From: Planctomycetota bacterium | GTDB lineage: Bacteria; Planctomycetota; PUPC01; JACPCR01 | Direction of reading: 5' to 3' | DNA length: 55,816 nt | Assembly (NCBI GenBank): GCA_016179685.1 | Contig: JACPCR010000084.1 | Span: 1 to 55,816 of the forward strand | Part shown: positions 44,802-53,445 of the stretch, in pieces | Numbering within the stretch: the first letter of the stretch is position 1 | How the letters are laid out: each line of letters starts with the position of its first letter | The notes under the pieces: model-generated | Seen by the model: only the letters and a program-made list of their open reading frames with translations | Database searches by the model: none | Told to the model about the DNA's origin: nothing | Made by a program: the position numbers and the translations under genes

Positions 44802-45137
44802 TCAGGACCCTCCCTGGGCCGGCGACCTCTTCAGATAAATGGCGAACTCCGGACAGAGGCGCTCGCACAACCGGCAGTCGACACACTCCTCCGGCTTGGC
44901 CACCCTGGGATAGTGGTATCCCTTGATATTGAATCGTTCCGAGATGACGAGCACCTTCCGGGGACAGAATTCCACACACCAGCCGCACCCCTTGCAGCGC
45001 TCCGGAATCATGAGAACCACCCCGACCAACTTCGGCGCTTTTCCTTCGTCGATAGGCTTGCGCCAAAATTGCGGGGATTCGGCTTGTGGCGTTCCATCCA
45101 TCTGCATGGTCAGTTTTTCAGGGTATCCAGAATCCAT
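44802..45137 (-). CDS. korD: 2x[4Fe-4S] ferredoxin subunit of the oxoacid oxidoreductase
   Basis: 111 residues with [12 protein letters not shown] and [15 protein letters not shown] 45137 is used; in-frame ATG 45107 is an alternative and neither has a strong ribosome binding site. As the first gene of the block it marks where the promoter should lie, in 45138-45628. It passes electrons from KorAB to partners, plausibly the HdrA/Nuo subunits encoded downstream. Confidence 0.9.
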   Translation of the reverse strand: MDSGYPEKLTMQMDGTPQAESPQFWRKPIDEGKAPKLVGVVLMIPERCKGCGWCVEFCPRKVLVISERFNIKGYHYPRVAKPEECVDCRLCERLCPEFAIYLKRSPAQGGS

Positions 45138-45628
45138 GGTGCACGGACTGCGGAGTCATGAGCTTGATCGCCGATGGCCAAGCAGCTTGGAGATTACTCT
45201 GGGATTTTGTAGGGCATTCGTGCTGAATTTGCCATGGCGCAAATATCCCCGGGAATACTTGCGTTTCCGCAGGTTTTTCCCGGTTTCAGGACAGAAAAGA
45301 GGGAATAGTCAAGGGGCAAAAGCCGTGCCCCGGCCCGAAGGATATGTTTCCTGAGCACCTCCACACATCTCGCCTGAAAAGTTTTCGTATAAGAATCCGG
45401 ATTGCCGGACCCTTACATCCGCCGCCTCCGGTGGCACACGGTTTGTTCCTGGCACTCGCGGACTCCCGCAGCGAAGCCCCTCAAGATTCTGTGCCGCGGC
45501 GAGCACCTCCACGCCCGGGGAGCGCCGGCATCCTGGCGGCATCCCCTGGCCGCCTCAAGATTTTGTACCGCGGCGAGCGCCTCTACGCGGTTTCTGTGAA
45601 CACGGTCCACCACTGCCGAGGAATCATC
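45138..45628. other. Divergent intergenic region of korD and the CBS gene
   Basis: About 490 nt expected to hold the promoter of the kor-hdr-nuo block. I cannot identify clear -35/-10 boxes. Its right half consists of GC-rich repeats (45479-45587). The frame is open through part of it in the CBS gene's phase but translates repeat sequence. Confidence 0.5.
45479..45587. repeat. 35-nt direct repeat pair around a GSAGILPA-type element
   Basis: 45479-45513 and 45553-45587 share 31 of 35 positions (both begin CCTCAAGATT and contain CCGCGGCGAGC). Between them, 45517-45544 matches 47796-47823 at 26 of 28 positions (GGGGAGCGCCGGCATC). Such palindromic GSAGILPA/AGKMPALP elements are dispersed in several planctomycete and verrucomicrobial genomes, as far as I recall. 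Confidence 0.7.
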
Positions 45629-46168
45629 ATGACCCGCAATCTGATCCCTGGCCTGGAGGAAATCACCGAAGACGGGGGCCGAGAGGCAGAAGTCGACCAC
45701 GCCGTCGTTCGAAGGGCGCTGTGTATACCCATCTCGGGACTCCATCTCGCTCCGGTAGTCGCCGTCGAGCCGGATGCCAATGTCCGGCACCTCATCGGTG
45801 AAATGTTCGGTTGTCAGGTCACCTCGACCCTTGTGCTCGAGGACGGCAAGCTCGTTGGCATCGTCACCGAACGCGACATTCTCCGGAAACTGGGCGGAAT
45901 GGAACAAGACCTCACGCGAGTGAAGGTCAGAGAAATCATGACTTCTCGGCCCCGAACCTTGTCTCCCCGGAGCCTTCTCGTCGAGGCGATCGGCCTCATG
46001 CTCGAGGGTGGTTTCCGCCGCGTGCCTGTGCTCGATGATTCCGGCGTCCCGATCGGCATCCTGTGTACGAAAAACATCATTGACCGGCTCGTGGAATTCT
46101 TCCCGGAAGAGGTATGGAATCTTCCGCCGCGACCGCCTCGCTGCAGTGGATGCCGTGAGGGCGCTTAA
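45629..46168 (+). CDS. CBS-domain pair protein
   Basis: 179 residues from ATG 45629 (GAGGA 8 nt upstream). Two CBS domains are visible: VVAVEPDANVRHLIGEMF...LVGIVTERDILRKL and IMTSRPRTLSPRSLLVEAIG...PIGILCTKNIIDRLVE. CBS pairs bind adenine nucleotides and act as energy sensors. A C-terminal CSGC motif in the last 10 residues may bind metal. No effector domain is attached, and a link to the nearby redox operons is only positional. Confidence 0.85.
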   Translation: MTRNLIPGLEEITEDGGREAEVDHAVVRRALCIPISGLHLAPVVAVEPDANVRHLIGEMFGCQVTSTLVLEDGKLVGIVTERDILRKLGGMEQDLTRVKVREIMTSRPRTLSPRSLLVEAIGLMLEGGFRRVPVLDDSGVPIGILCTKNIIDRLVEFFPEEVWNLPPRPPRCSGCREGA

Positions 46169-46343
46169 GAGGCGGCCGATGTTTGATACCGCAAATTTTG
46201 CCTAATCACAGCACGATATTGCACTCGACGACCCATCTCTTTAGTCCGACCTGCGATTCTTGCGGGGTCAAGGCAAGGGATTACCGGCACGCTTCGTGCA
46301 CCTCGGAATGGCTCAGATTCAGACCCTCGCAAAGCTGCTAAGA

Positions 46344-47657
46344 ATGACGGACTCGGGTGAACAAACTTCCCTGGGTGAATCAAGATCGGCCCGGCCACCC
46401 GACGGACGCGGCCCGATGGACCGGCGGCGCTTCCTCACCGTTGCCGGCAATGCCTTCGCCGCTCTCTCACCAGCCGCCGCCCTGCTCCTGGCCGCGGGTG
46501 GCAGCCGCTGGGTCGGCCGTTCCCGAAGTTTCCGAACGCAGGCCCATGTCTCCCCATCGGCAAATCCGTTCGTCCAGGAGGCCCAATTCTGGCAGAGCGC
46601 CTGCGCTGGCGTCCAGTGCACCCTCTGCCCCTTCGAATGCTTTCTTCCAGAAGGCGCCAGAGGACTGTGCAAGGTCCGCATGAACTCGGGTGGCCGTCTT
46701 GTCACCCTCGTCTATGGCCACCCCGTCGCCGTTCATGTCGACCCCATGGAGAAGAAGCCCGTCTTCCATCTTCTCCCTGGATCGCTCATCTACTCCCTCG
46801 CGACGGTCGGCTGCAACCTCAAGTGCACGTTTTGCCAGAACTGGGAGATTTCGCAGACCTATCCGGAGCAAGCGGAATCCACCTCCGTCGTTCCCGTCGC
46901 ATTGAAGATATTTCGGACACTCGGGGGCCGAAGTGAAGCGCAAATCGAGCGAGAAGTCATGGCCGTCTTGTCGCCCGCACAGGTCGTCGAAGCCGCCCTG
47001 AATACCCGATGCCGCAGCGTGGCCTACACCTATTCCGAACCCACCGTCTTTTACGAGTACGTGGTGGAGACCGCCCGCCTCGCTCGGCAGAAGGGCCTAC
47101 GGAACGTCCTCGTTTCCTGCGGCTACGTTAACCCGCAGCCATTACGGCAGATGGCCCGATTTTTCGATGTCGTCAAGATTGATCTGAAAGGTTTTGACGA
47201 GACCTTCTACCGCCGAGTGGTGGGCGGGGAACTGAAATTCGTTCTGCGTACTCTGATCGAGCTCAAAAGGCTCGGTGTGCTCACCGAAATCGTCAATCTG
47301 GTCGTGCCGAGCCTGAACGACGACCCGCGAACGATGACCACCATGTGCCGGTGGATTCTGGACAACCTGGGCCCTGACGTTCCCCTGTTCTTCTCCCGGT
47401 TCGCGGCCAACTACCAGCTCCAAAATCTGCCTTCCACGCCGATCGAAACCCTCGACCGGGCCCGGCAGATCGCACTCGAGACCGGTCTCCACTACGTCTA
47501 TCTCGGCAACGTCCCGGGTCACGCGGGCGAGAATACGTACTGCCCTGCCTGCTCCCGCGTCCTGGTCCGCCGTCATGGCTACGCCGTCATGGAGAACTTG
47601 CTCACCCTCGGAAAATGTCCCTACGACGATACCCCGATCCCCGGAATATGGTACTAG
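46344..47657 (+). CDS. amrS: AmmeMemoRadiSam-system radical SAM enzyme with twin-Arg leader
   Basis: 437 residues from ATG 46344 (ATG 46416 is possible). MDRRRFLTVAGNAFAAL plus a hydrophobic Ala/Leu stretch is a Tat-type signal. Then comes CTLCPFECFLPEGARGLC, a Cys cluster seen in this radical SAM family. The radical SAM site is GCNLKCTFCQNWE (Cys 157, 161, 164), with YTYSEPTVFYEYV and VKIDLKGFDETFYR. C-terminal CPAC and VPGHAGENTYCP complete the family pattern. It is related to pyruvate-formate-lyase-activating-like enzymes. The Memo and AMMECR1 partner follows. An exported radical SAM enzyme would be unusual, so localisation is the open question. Confidence 0.88.
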   Translation: MTDSGEQTSLGESRSARPPDGRGPMDRRRFLTVAGNAFAALSPAAALLLAAGGSRWVGRSRSFRTQAHVSPSANPFVQEAQFWQSACAGVQCTLCPFECFLPEGARGLCKVRMNSGGRLVTLVYGHPVAVHVDPMEKKPVFHLLPGSLIYSLATVGCNLKCTFCQNWEISQTYPEQAESTSVVPVALKIFRTLGGRSEAQIEREVMAVLSPAQVVEAALNTRCRSVAYTYSEPTVFYEYVVETARLARQKGLRNVLVSCGYVNPQPLRQMARFFDVVKIDLKGFDETFYRRVVGGELKFVLRTLIELKRLGVLTEIVNLVVPSLNDDPRTMTTMCRWILDNLGPDVPLFFSRFAANYQLQNLPSTPIETLDRARQIALETGLHYVYLGNVPGHAGENTYCPACSRVLVRRHGYAVMENLLTLGKCPYDDTPIPGIWY

Positions 47658-47795
47658 CAAAGCGCTGCCTCAAACCGGTCCGTGCGGCTCGAGTGACCTG
47701 GACCGAAATGGGATACGGCAAGCGCCTCGCTTGCGTACGAGGCGTTTGGCAAATTTTCGCTTGGACGCCGAAACGACCCGTGGGCCTGCCCCTTC

Positions 47796-47823
47796 GGGGA
47801 GCGCCGGCATCTTGCCGGCATCC
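47796..47823. repeat. GSAGILPA-type palindromic repeat copy
   Basis: 26 of 28 positions match 45517-45544. The surrounding gap 47658-47989 also holds small palindromes (GCAAGCG-CCT-CGCTTGC near 47720; CGGAAGCGCTTCGCTTCCG near 47963). The frame is open but I regard it as non-coding up to 47894 or 47990. Confidence 0.6.
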
Positions 47824-47989
47824 TTGGCACGCGGAGTGTCAGCCCTTGAAACAGCACGAAAAGCCAGCAGTCCCAACGGAATCCCGCCGGGACATGCTGG
47901 CGTTCCCAGACGTTCCGACGCTCATTTGGGAGCGTAGCACGAAAAGCGTCACACTCCATCTGCGGAAGCGCTTCGCTTCCGCACTAGGC

Positions 47990-49447
47990 ATGTTCCTGCT
48001 GTTTCTCACCTGCCCCCCTGTCTCGCTGCCCGGCCTGGCACAGGAGCGCGCCCCGGCCGTGGCCGGCGCTTTCTATCCCGGCGAACCGGAGGAGCTCAGG
48101 CGCAGCGTCCAGACACTCCTGGACAAGGCCACGGAGCAGGCCTTGCCAGGAAAACCTCTGGCCATGCTCGTCCCGCACGCCGGTTATGTCTATTCCGGCG
48201 AGACCGCCGCCTGCGCTTACAAGTCCCTCAGGGGCGATTGGGACACCTACCTCATCCTGGGCTCGGGACACCGCTACCCGGTGGAAGGTGCGGCGCTCTA
48301 CGCCAAAGGCTCGTTCCGGACTCCCCTCGGGAACGTCCCGGTGAACGAAGTTCTCTGCCAAAAACTTCTGGCGGAGTGTTCCCATATTCTGGACTCGCCC
48401 CGCGCCCATGAGGGGGAACACTCCATCGAGGTCCAGCTTCCCTTCCTTCAGGTCCAGAAGAGGGAATTCTCCATCGTGCCCATGGTCATGAATCTCGGCG
48501 CTCCTGAAACCCTTCAGAGAATCGGGCAGGCCATCGCCCGATCCATCCGGGACGAGAATGTCCTGATTCTCATCTCTTCCGACCTCTCGCACTATCCGAC
48601 CCAGGAAATCGCCCAGGTCGTGGACCAGACCACCCTGCGCTCGCTGGAATTTCTGGACCCCGCCTACTTCCGGATAACGTCACGAGGAATGATGGCCCGG
48701 CGATTGCCGGGCCTGTCCTGCACCTCTTGTGGTGAAGCGGCCGTCCTCTCCGGCCTTTATGCTTCGCTGGAATTGGGCGCGGACCAGACCGTGCTCCTCC
48801 GCTACCTGAATTCGGGCGATGTCCCGCAGGTCGGTGACCCCTCACGCGTCGTCGGTTACGCTTCCATGGCCTTCGTCCATACGGGCACGAATGGACGCCG
48901 CATGCTGCCGAAACTGGGAGACTCGGAGAAGGTCATCCTGCATCAACTTGCGGTCAACACCCTGCTCGAACGGATGGGCGGCCGGCCCCTGCCTTCGTCG
49001 CCCGTGTTCAAGAATCCGGAGCTGAACCTGGCTGCCCCGGTGTTCGTCACCCTCAAGAAAGAGGGCAAGCTCAGAGGCTGCATTGGAACGGTAAGTCCTC
49101 AGCAGCCCCTCCCTGAAGCCGTGCAGCTTTATGCCTTGAAGGCCGCCCTCGAGGATGTGCGCTTTCCGCCCGTTCAGAGGGACGAAGTGCCCCAACTGGA
49201 CATCGAAATATCCATTCTTTCGCCCTTCCAGAGAGTGCTCAACGCCGAGGAGATTCAACCCAAAATGCACGGCGTCGCCGTCTCTCGGGGGGGCGAAAGC
49301 GGCCTCTTCCTCCCGCAGGTCTGGGAAAACATCCCGGAAAAGGAACGCTTCCTGTCCGAGCTTTGCTCGCAAAAGGCCCACCTCCCCGCAGACGCCTGGA
49401 AACAGCCGGATACCGCCCTCTTCGTCTTCACCGTGGAGAAGTTCTGA
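47990..49447 (+). CDS. amrBA: Memo-AMMECR1 fusion (AmmeMemoRadiSam proteins B and A)
   Basis: 485 residues from ATG 47990; ATG 47894 would add LRKRF before the hydrophobic segment and give a better signal peptide (LFLTCPPVSLPGLAQ). The Memo domain (about 18-285) belongs to the LigB-like dioxygenase fold. Candidate metal ligands are VPHAGYVYSG, GSGHRYP and SCGEAA, matching His, His, Cys of human MEMO1. The AMMECR1 domain (about 305-485) has the invariant LRGCIGT. Both domains are usually separate proteins beside the radical SAM gene. The 3' end overlaps the convergent spermidine-synthase-like gene by 20 nt. Confidence 0.9.
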   Translation: MFLLFLTCPPVSLPGLAQERAPAVAGAFYPGEPEELRRSVQTLLDKATEQALPGKPLAMLVPHAGYVYSGETAACAYKSLRGDWDTYLILGSGHRYPVEGAALYAKGSFRTPLGNVPVNEVLCQKLLAECSHILDSPRAHEGEHSIEVQLPFLQVQKREFSIVPMVMNLGAPETLQRIGQAIARSIRDENVLILISSDLSHYPTQEIAQVVDQTTLRSLEFLDPAYFRITSRGMMARRLPGLSCTSCGEAAVLSGLYASLELGADQTVLLRYLNSGDVPQVGDPSRVVGYASMAFVHTGTNGRRMLPKLGDSEKVILHQLAVNTLLERMGGRPLPSSPVFKNPELNLAAPVFVTLKKEGKLRGCIGTVSPQQPLPEAVQLYALKAALEDVRFPPVQRDEVPQLDIEISILSPFQRVLNAEEIQPKMHGVAVSRGGESGLFLPQVWENIPEKERFLSELCSQKAHLPADAWKQPDTALFVFTVEKF

Positions 49448-51584
49448 GCCGCGGCAGGGCGGCCGCCAGGGCAAGGACGAGCCCGACGCCGCAGAAAGCC
49501 AGGGTCTGCCGGGCCCCCAGGAGCGGCGTCAGGAAGGCCCCGGCGAGAAAAGCCCCGAACGAGGCCCCCCAGAGGTCCGCCCCATAGAGCCGTTCCGGCC
49601 TCACCCGACCCGTGTTCAGCGCCAAGGGAAAGGCAGCGCCGACCAGCAGGCCATCGAGCCCGATCAGGAGGGCGAAGAGTTGAAGTTCCCTGCCCAGAAA
49701 CACGTCTTGCGCCCGTTGGAAGAACACCCAGAGCGCCATGCAATAGGCCGCGAAGGCCAGTATCAGACAGGCCAACGGCGTCCCGGGCCGGCCCCTGGCC
49801 GGCCGCTTCCACGCCGTGAACAGTCCGCATCCGACCGTGAGCCCAGCCATGAACGCGCCGAACAGGAGGCCCAATTGCCAGTAGAGCGTGCCGGACACGG
49901 ACTGGAACGCCAGGAGCAGAACGATTTCGACACACAGGGAGGCGAATCCCGCCGCAAAGATCAAGAGGCTCTCCGCACTCGATTCGTGGCTGCTCCAGAA
50001 TTTCCATCCCCGGCTCACTCCGAAGAAAAGCACCAACACGACGAAACAGAGGCCGGCCAGATGGCTGGACGACACGAACATCGAGAGCCAGACCTTCCAG
50101 GTGTAGAAAGAGGAGACCGGATGAAGGTCGGTATTGACCTCGACGCCCTTGAGCGCCTTCAGCCGCAGTTCCAGGGCTTCGCGACGCGCTTCGCTGAGGA
50201 AAAAGGGAAAGTTCGAGGGAACAACAACCTCGTTCCGGATACCCCTATCCTCATAGCGCCGGGCCAGGAGGGAAGGCGACAGGTTCAGAGGCGCGCTCGA
50301 TGCGAGCAGGATCATGCGTTGCCCCGCCAGAATGGCCGTGGACTCGAAGACCTCCCTCAAAGCCAGGAGCACGCTCGCGTTCAGATACGCCACTTCCGGC
50401 GAGAGATAGTTCGCCGAGGAGGAAATCGAAAGCGCCAGGATGCCTCCCGGCCTCAGCGCCTGCCGGGCCGACTTGAAAAAGTCCCGGGTGAAAAGCCGAT
50501 TCACGCTCGCATTCAACGGCTCGGGCAACGTGTGAAGCATCACGTCATACCGGCCCGAATGAAGTCTGACCCAGGCACGGTGGTCCGACGTGTACCAGGC
50601 CACTCGCGGCGACGACAGCGCCGCCCGCTGGTCCGGCGGCAAGGCGGACCTCACCATGCTCGACGCGTCGGCATCGGGCTCGACCAGGTCCAGCTTGCGG
50701 ACCCCCGGGTGCTTCAAGATTTCAGAAACCGCAGTCAGCGCGCTGGCCCCAAGCGCCAGAACCTCCTCCGGCCGCTCGTGCGCCAGGAGCGGCCAGTGGA
50801 CCAGTTCCTCTTGCGCCGCGGCGTCCGGGAACTGCGCCGAGATCACACCGTTCTGAAAAAACGCCTTCGTCCGAGCCATCGCACCCACAGCCAGGTGCTC
50901 GTAGCGGCTTTCCCCATGGGCCTCGAGTGTGTAACCCTGAAACTGGACCCTGCGCGTCCAGGAATCAATGCGGCCCGAGCCGATCAGCAGCCCAAGAGCA
51001 GACGCCAGAAAAAGAAATGGAAGCAGCCGGCGGCCAGGTTTCAGCATCCACGCGCCCAGCACCACGAGCACCACCGCTCCCCAGCACAGGAGAGAAAATC
51101 CCGGACTCCGGCCCAGAAGAAAGGCCGTGGTCACCACGCCCCCTGCAACGGCGCCAAGGCTCTCCCAAAAATAGAGGCGGGAGACATCCCCGCCCGGCTT
51201 CTCTTTCTCCATCAGCATGCAGCCCATGCGAAAGACCGAGCCGATCGGCCAGCATGGGAGAAAGAGCAAGACCAGTGACGCTACGATGGTGTAGAACAGA
51301 CCTGGAAGATGTCCAAACGGGACCAGGACCTTGGCCAGCCGGATCAGGATGACCGTCACGGCCGGAGCGAGAGCCAGCCATCCCACGAAGAAGGTCAGCG
51401 AATCCCGAGAAGGAGCGGTCACCCCATGTCGGGCACTTCCGAGCCCACCCCAGAGCAGCCAGGCAGCAAGAGCCAGGCCAACGGTGGCCTCATGTCCCAG
51501 AAATACCACCGCCATCTCACGGAACAGGACGACTTGGGAAAGAAGGCTGAAGAACCCCACACAAAAGAAAAGCGCTTGGAACAT
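49428..51584 (-). CDS. Membrane-fused spermidine synthase-like protein
   Basis: 718 residues from ATG 51584. N-terminal hydrophobic helices (about residues 1-200), a SpeE-like Rossmann domain (about 215-420: EEVLALGASALTAVSEILKH, LDLVEPDADASSM), and more helices to the C-terminus. At the catalytic position this subfamily usually has DLPEP; here it is HTLPEPLNASVNR, so the acidic residue is absent and aminopropyl transfer is doubtful. It is inverted within the Memo-NapH cluster, overlapping the preceding gene's 3' end and the following gene's 5' end. The substrate is unknown. Confidence 0.8.
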   Translation of the reverse strand: MFQALFFCVGFFSLLSQVVLFREMAVVFLGHEATVGLALAAWLLWGGLGSARHGVTAPSRDSLTFFVGWLALAPAVTVILIRLAKVLVPFGHLPGLFYTIVASLVLLFLPCWPIGSVFRMGCMLMEKEKPGGDVSRLYFWESLGAVAGGVVTTAFLLGRSPGFSLLCWGAVVLVVLGAWMLKPGRRLLPFLFLASALGLLIGSGRIDSWTRRVQFQGYTLEAHGESRYEHLAVGAMARTKAFFQNGVISAQFPDAAAQEELVHWPLLAHERPEEVLALGASALTAVSEILKHPGVRKLDLVEPDADASSMVRSALPPDQRAALSSPRVAWYTSDHRAWVRLHSGRYDVMLHTLPEPLNASVNRLFTRDFFKSARQALRPGGILALSISSSANYLSPEVAYLNASVLLALREVFESTAILAGQRMILLASSAPLNLSPSLLARRYEDRGIRNEVVVPSNFPFFLSEARREALELRLKALKGVEVNTDLHPVSSFYTWKVWLSMFVSSSHLAGLCFVVLVLFFGVSRGWKFWSSHESSAESLLIFAAGFASLCVEIVLLLAFQSVSGTLYWQLGLLFGAFMAGLTVGCGLFTAWKRPARGRPGTPLACLILAFAAYCMALWVFFQRAQDVFLGRELQLFALLIGLDGLLVGAAFPLALNTGRVRPERLYGADLWGASFGAFLAGAFLTPLLGARQTLAFCGVGLVLALAAALPRLRTSPR

Positions 51585-52679
51585 CGTCAAATCCGGAAAT
51601 CTTTTCGCACCAGTGCTTGTTTCGCGGTAGCCCTCTCAGTTTCACTGGCTATCCTCGCCAGGCCTCCTGCCCTTTGGACCATCCTGGTCGGCCTTGTCGG
51701 TTTCATGCTCCTGTTCACCGGACGGACGTCGAGGTGGCGTGCCGTGCTCTTCATCAGCATGGCTTGGCTCTTCGTGGCGAATAAGTGGCTTCGTGGCCTT
51801 GTGGGCCTCTCCTGGCTCAATGGCCTCAACGAGAACCTCCGCAATTTGCAGGCACAAGAGGTGCCGAACTGCCACATCGCCATGGGCTCATCCATCCTTA
51901 ACTACCTATACCAGCAATACTTGGCCTTCCAGAGCGAAAATTGGTATCAATGGGGACCCCTTTCCCTCGGCTTCCTCTGGTTAGTCATCCCCTTCCTCTT
52001 CGGACAGGCCTGGTGCTCCTGGGGCTGTTTTTACGGCGGCCTCGACGACGGGTTCAGCCGCATCTTCGTCAAACCCTGGATTCGCTGGTTCAGGCTGCCG
52101 GGACCGCTCCGCGACCTGCCCGCAGCCCTTCTCGTCGTCCTGGCCCTCACCTCGCTCACAACCCTCCTACCCGTATTCTGCCTCTGGGTTTGCCCGTTCA
52201 AGCTCACGGACGGTTTCCTCGACCCAGTCGGAAACACTCGCAGGCTTCAACTCGCCATCCTTGGCACAGTCCTCGTCGTGGCCGTCATCCTTCTCCCACT
52301 CCTGGCCCGCAAGAGGCTCTTTTGCGGCTTGATTTGCCCCTTCGGGGCGTGGCAGGCCCTCACCGGCAAGATACACCCTTTCCGAGTGACCATAGACCCG
52401 GACCGATGTACCCAGTGCCAGCGCTGCCTTCGGGCGTGCCCCACGTTCGCTATCAGCCACGAAGAATTGCGGCAGCATCAGATCGGGCCTTACTGCAACC
52501 AGTGTGGCGAATGCATCGACGTCTGCCCGGAAGTCGCCATCCGTTACACTGCCTTCGGCCGTGACTTCCCCTGGATGCCCCCTGGCGGGGCCTTGGCCGA
52601 ATTCGCTGACCACCGCGTCTTCGCCCTCTTCGCTTACCTCTTGCTGGGAGGGGCCGTCGGCAGCCTATGCTTGTACTGA
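51576..52679 (+). CDS. NapH/MauN-like 4Fe-4S membrane protein
   Basis: About 367 residues from TTG 51576; other in-frame starts lie inside the divergent gene and precede non-pilot-like sequence. About six membrane helices carry Cys pairs GQAWCSWGCF, CLWVCPFK and CGLICPFGAW. A cytoplasmic or periplasmic tail with CTQCQRCLRACP and CNQCGECIDVCP follows. NapH/RnfC-accessory-type proteins pass electrons across the membrane. It is next to Memo-AMMECR1 and overlaps the SafE-like gene (ATG within its last codons), suggesting a membrane redox role for the cluster. Confidence 0.82.
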   Translation: MEHRQIRKSFRTSACFAVALSVSLAILARPPALWTILVGLVGFMLLFTGRTSRWRAVLFISMAWLFVANKWLRGLVGLSWLNGLNENLRNLQAQEVPNCHIAMGSSILNYLYQQYLAFQSENWYQWGPLSLGFLWLVIPFLFGQAWCSWGCFYGGLDDGFSRIFVKPWIRWFRLPGPLRDLPAALLVVLALTSLTTLLPVFCLWVCPFKLTDGFLDPVGNTRRLQLAILGTVLVVAVILLPLLARKRLFCGLICPFGAWQALTGKIHPFRVTIDPDRCTQCQRCLRACPTFAISHEELRQHQIGPYCNQCGECIDVCPEVAIRYTAFGRDFPWMPPGGALAEFADHRVFALFAYLLLGGAVGSLCLY

Positions 52680-53281
52680 TCGAAGGATTCGGCCTCGGCC
52701 TCTCCACGGGCATCTATTGCCTCGGCGCTTGCGCTCCCATCCTCATCCCCTTTGTCATGGTCGAATCGCGCCCAAATTGGCGCTCAAACCTCTGGCTCAC
52801 CGGGCAATTCCTCCTCGGCCGCCTCATCGCTTATGTGCTCTTCGCCGCCGGGGCCAGCCTCCTCGGCCAGCTCGCTTCCAGTCGCCTCCCGACCTGGCTC
52901 GTCCCCGCGGGACTCCTCCTCTCCGGCATCCTCATGCTTGCTTATGCCGCGGCACCCCGCGAAGCGTGGCCCGGCCTCTGCCCCGCCGTCTGCCGGCGCT
53001 TCCCCGCCGCCCGAATGCCACTCCTCCTCGGTTTCCTCGTCGGTATCAACGTCTGTCCCCCATTCCTCGCCGCCATGACCCGCGTCATCGACCTCCACCA
53101 TACCGGCCTCAGCATCCTCTATTTCCTCGCTTTCTTCGTCGGAACAACTCTTTATGTCCTGCCTGTCATCCTTGTCACGCCTATCGCACGAATCGCACGA
53201 CTCAAGTCCATCGGCTGGCTGGCGTGTGTCATCGCCGGCACATGGTTCTGCGCGTCAGGAATATCCGGGTTGGTTCACTGA
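52667..53281 (+). CDS. SafE/DsbD-like (COG2836-type) membrane protein
   Basis: 204 residues with about six helices. Conserved Cys-Pro patterns are LGACAPILIP and NVCPPFLA, the pattern by which DsbD/CcdA-like proteins carry reducing equivalents across the membrane. ATG overlaps the preceding stop by 13 nt. Annotations in this family range from sulfite exporter to cytochrome c or copper-related biogenesis; I favour thiol/electron transfer with the NapH-like partner. Confidence 0.78.
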   Translation: MLVLIEGFGLGLSTGIYCLGACAPILIPFVMVESRPNWRSNLWLTGQFLLGRLIAYVLFAAGASLLGQLASSRLPTWLVPAGLLLSGILMLAYAAAPREAWPGLCPAVCRRFPAARMPLLLGFLVGINVCPPFLAAMTRVIDLHHTGLSILYFLAFFVGTTLYVLPVILVTPIARIARLKSIGWLACVIAGTWFCASGISGLVH

Positions 53282-53445
53282 CTCGGATTTCAGGTCATCG
53301 CCATCCTGAGCGCGTCCGGATCGGGATCGGGGTTAAAGAGTTCTTGTGCCACTGGGCCATCAGCTATCATTGTTAAGTATCCGATTCTCAAGATGTTAAG
53401 AGCTTTATACGCAACTTCTCACATCCGCTTCCAGAGACTCAAACC

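Noticed and set aside
49155..51278. 707-codon open frame on the plus strand
   Set aside because: Antisense to the SpeE-like membrane gene; Arg/Gln/Pro-rich with no domains.
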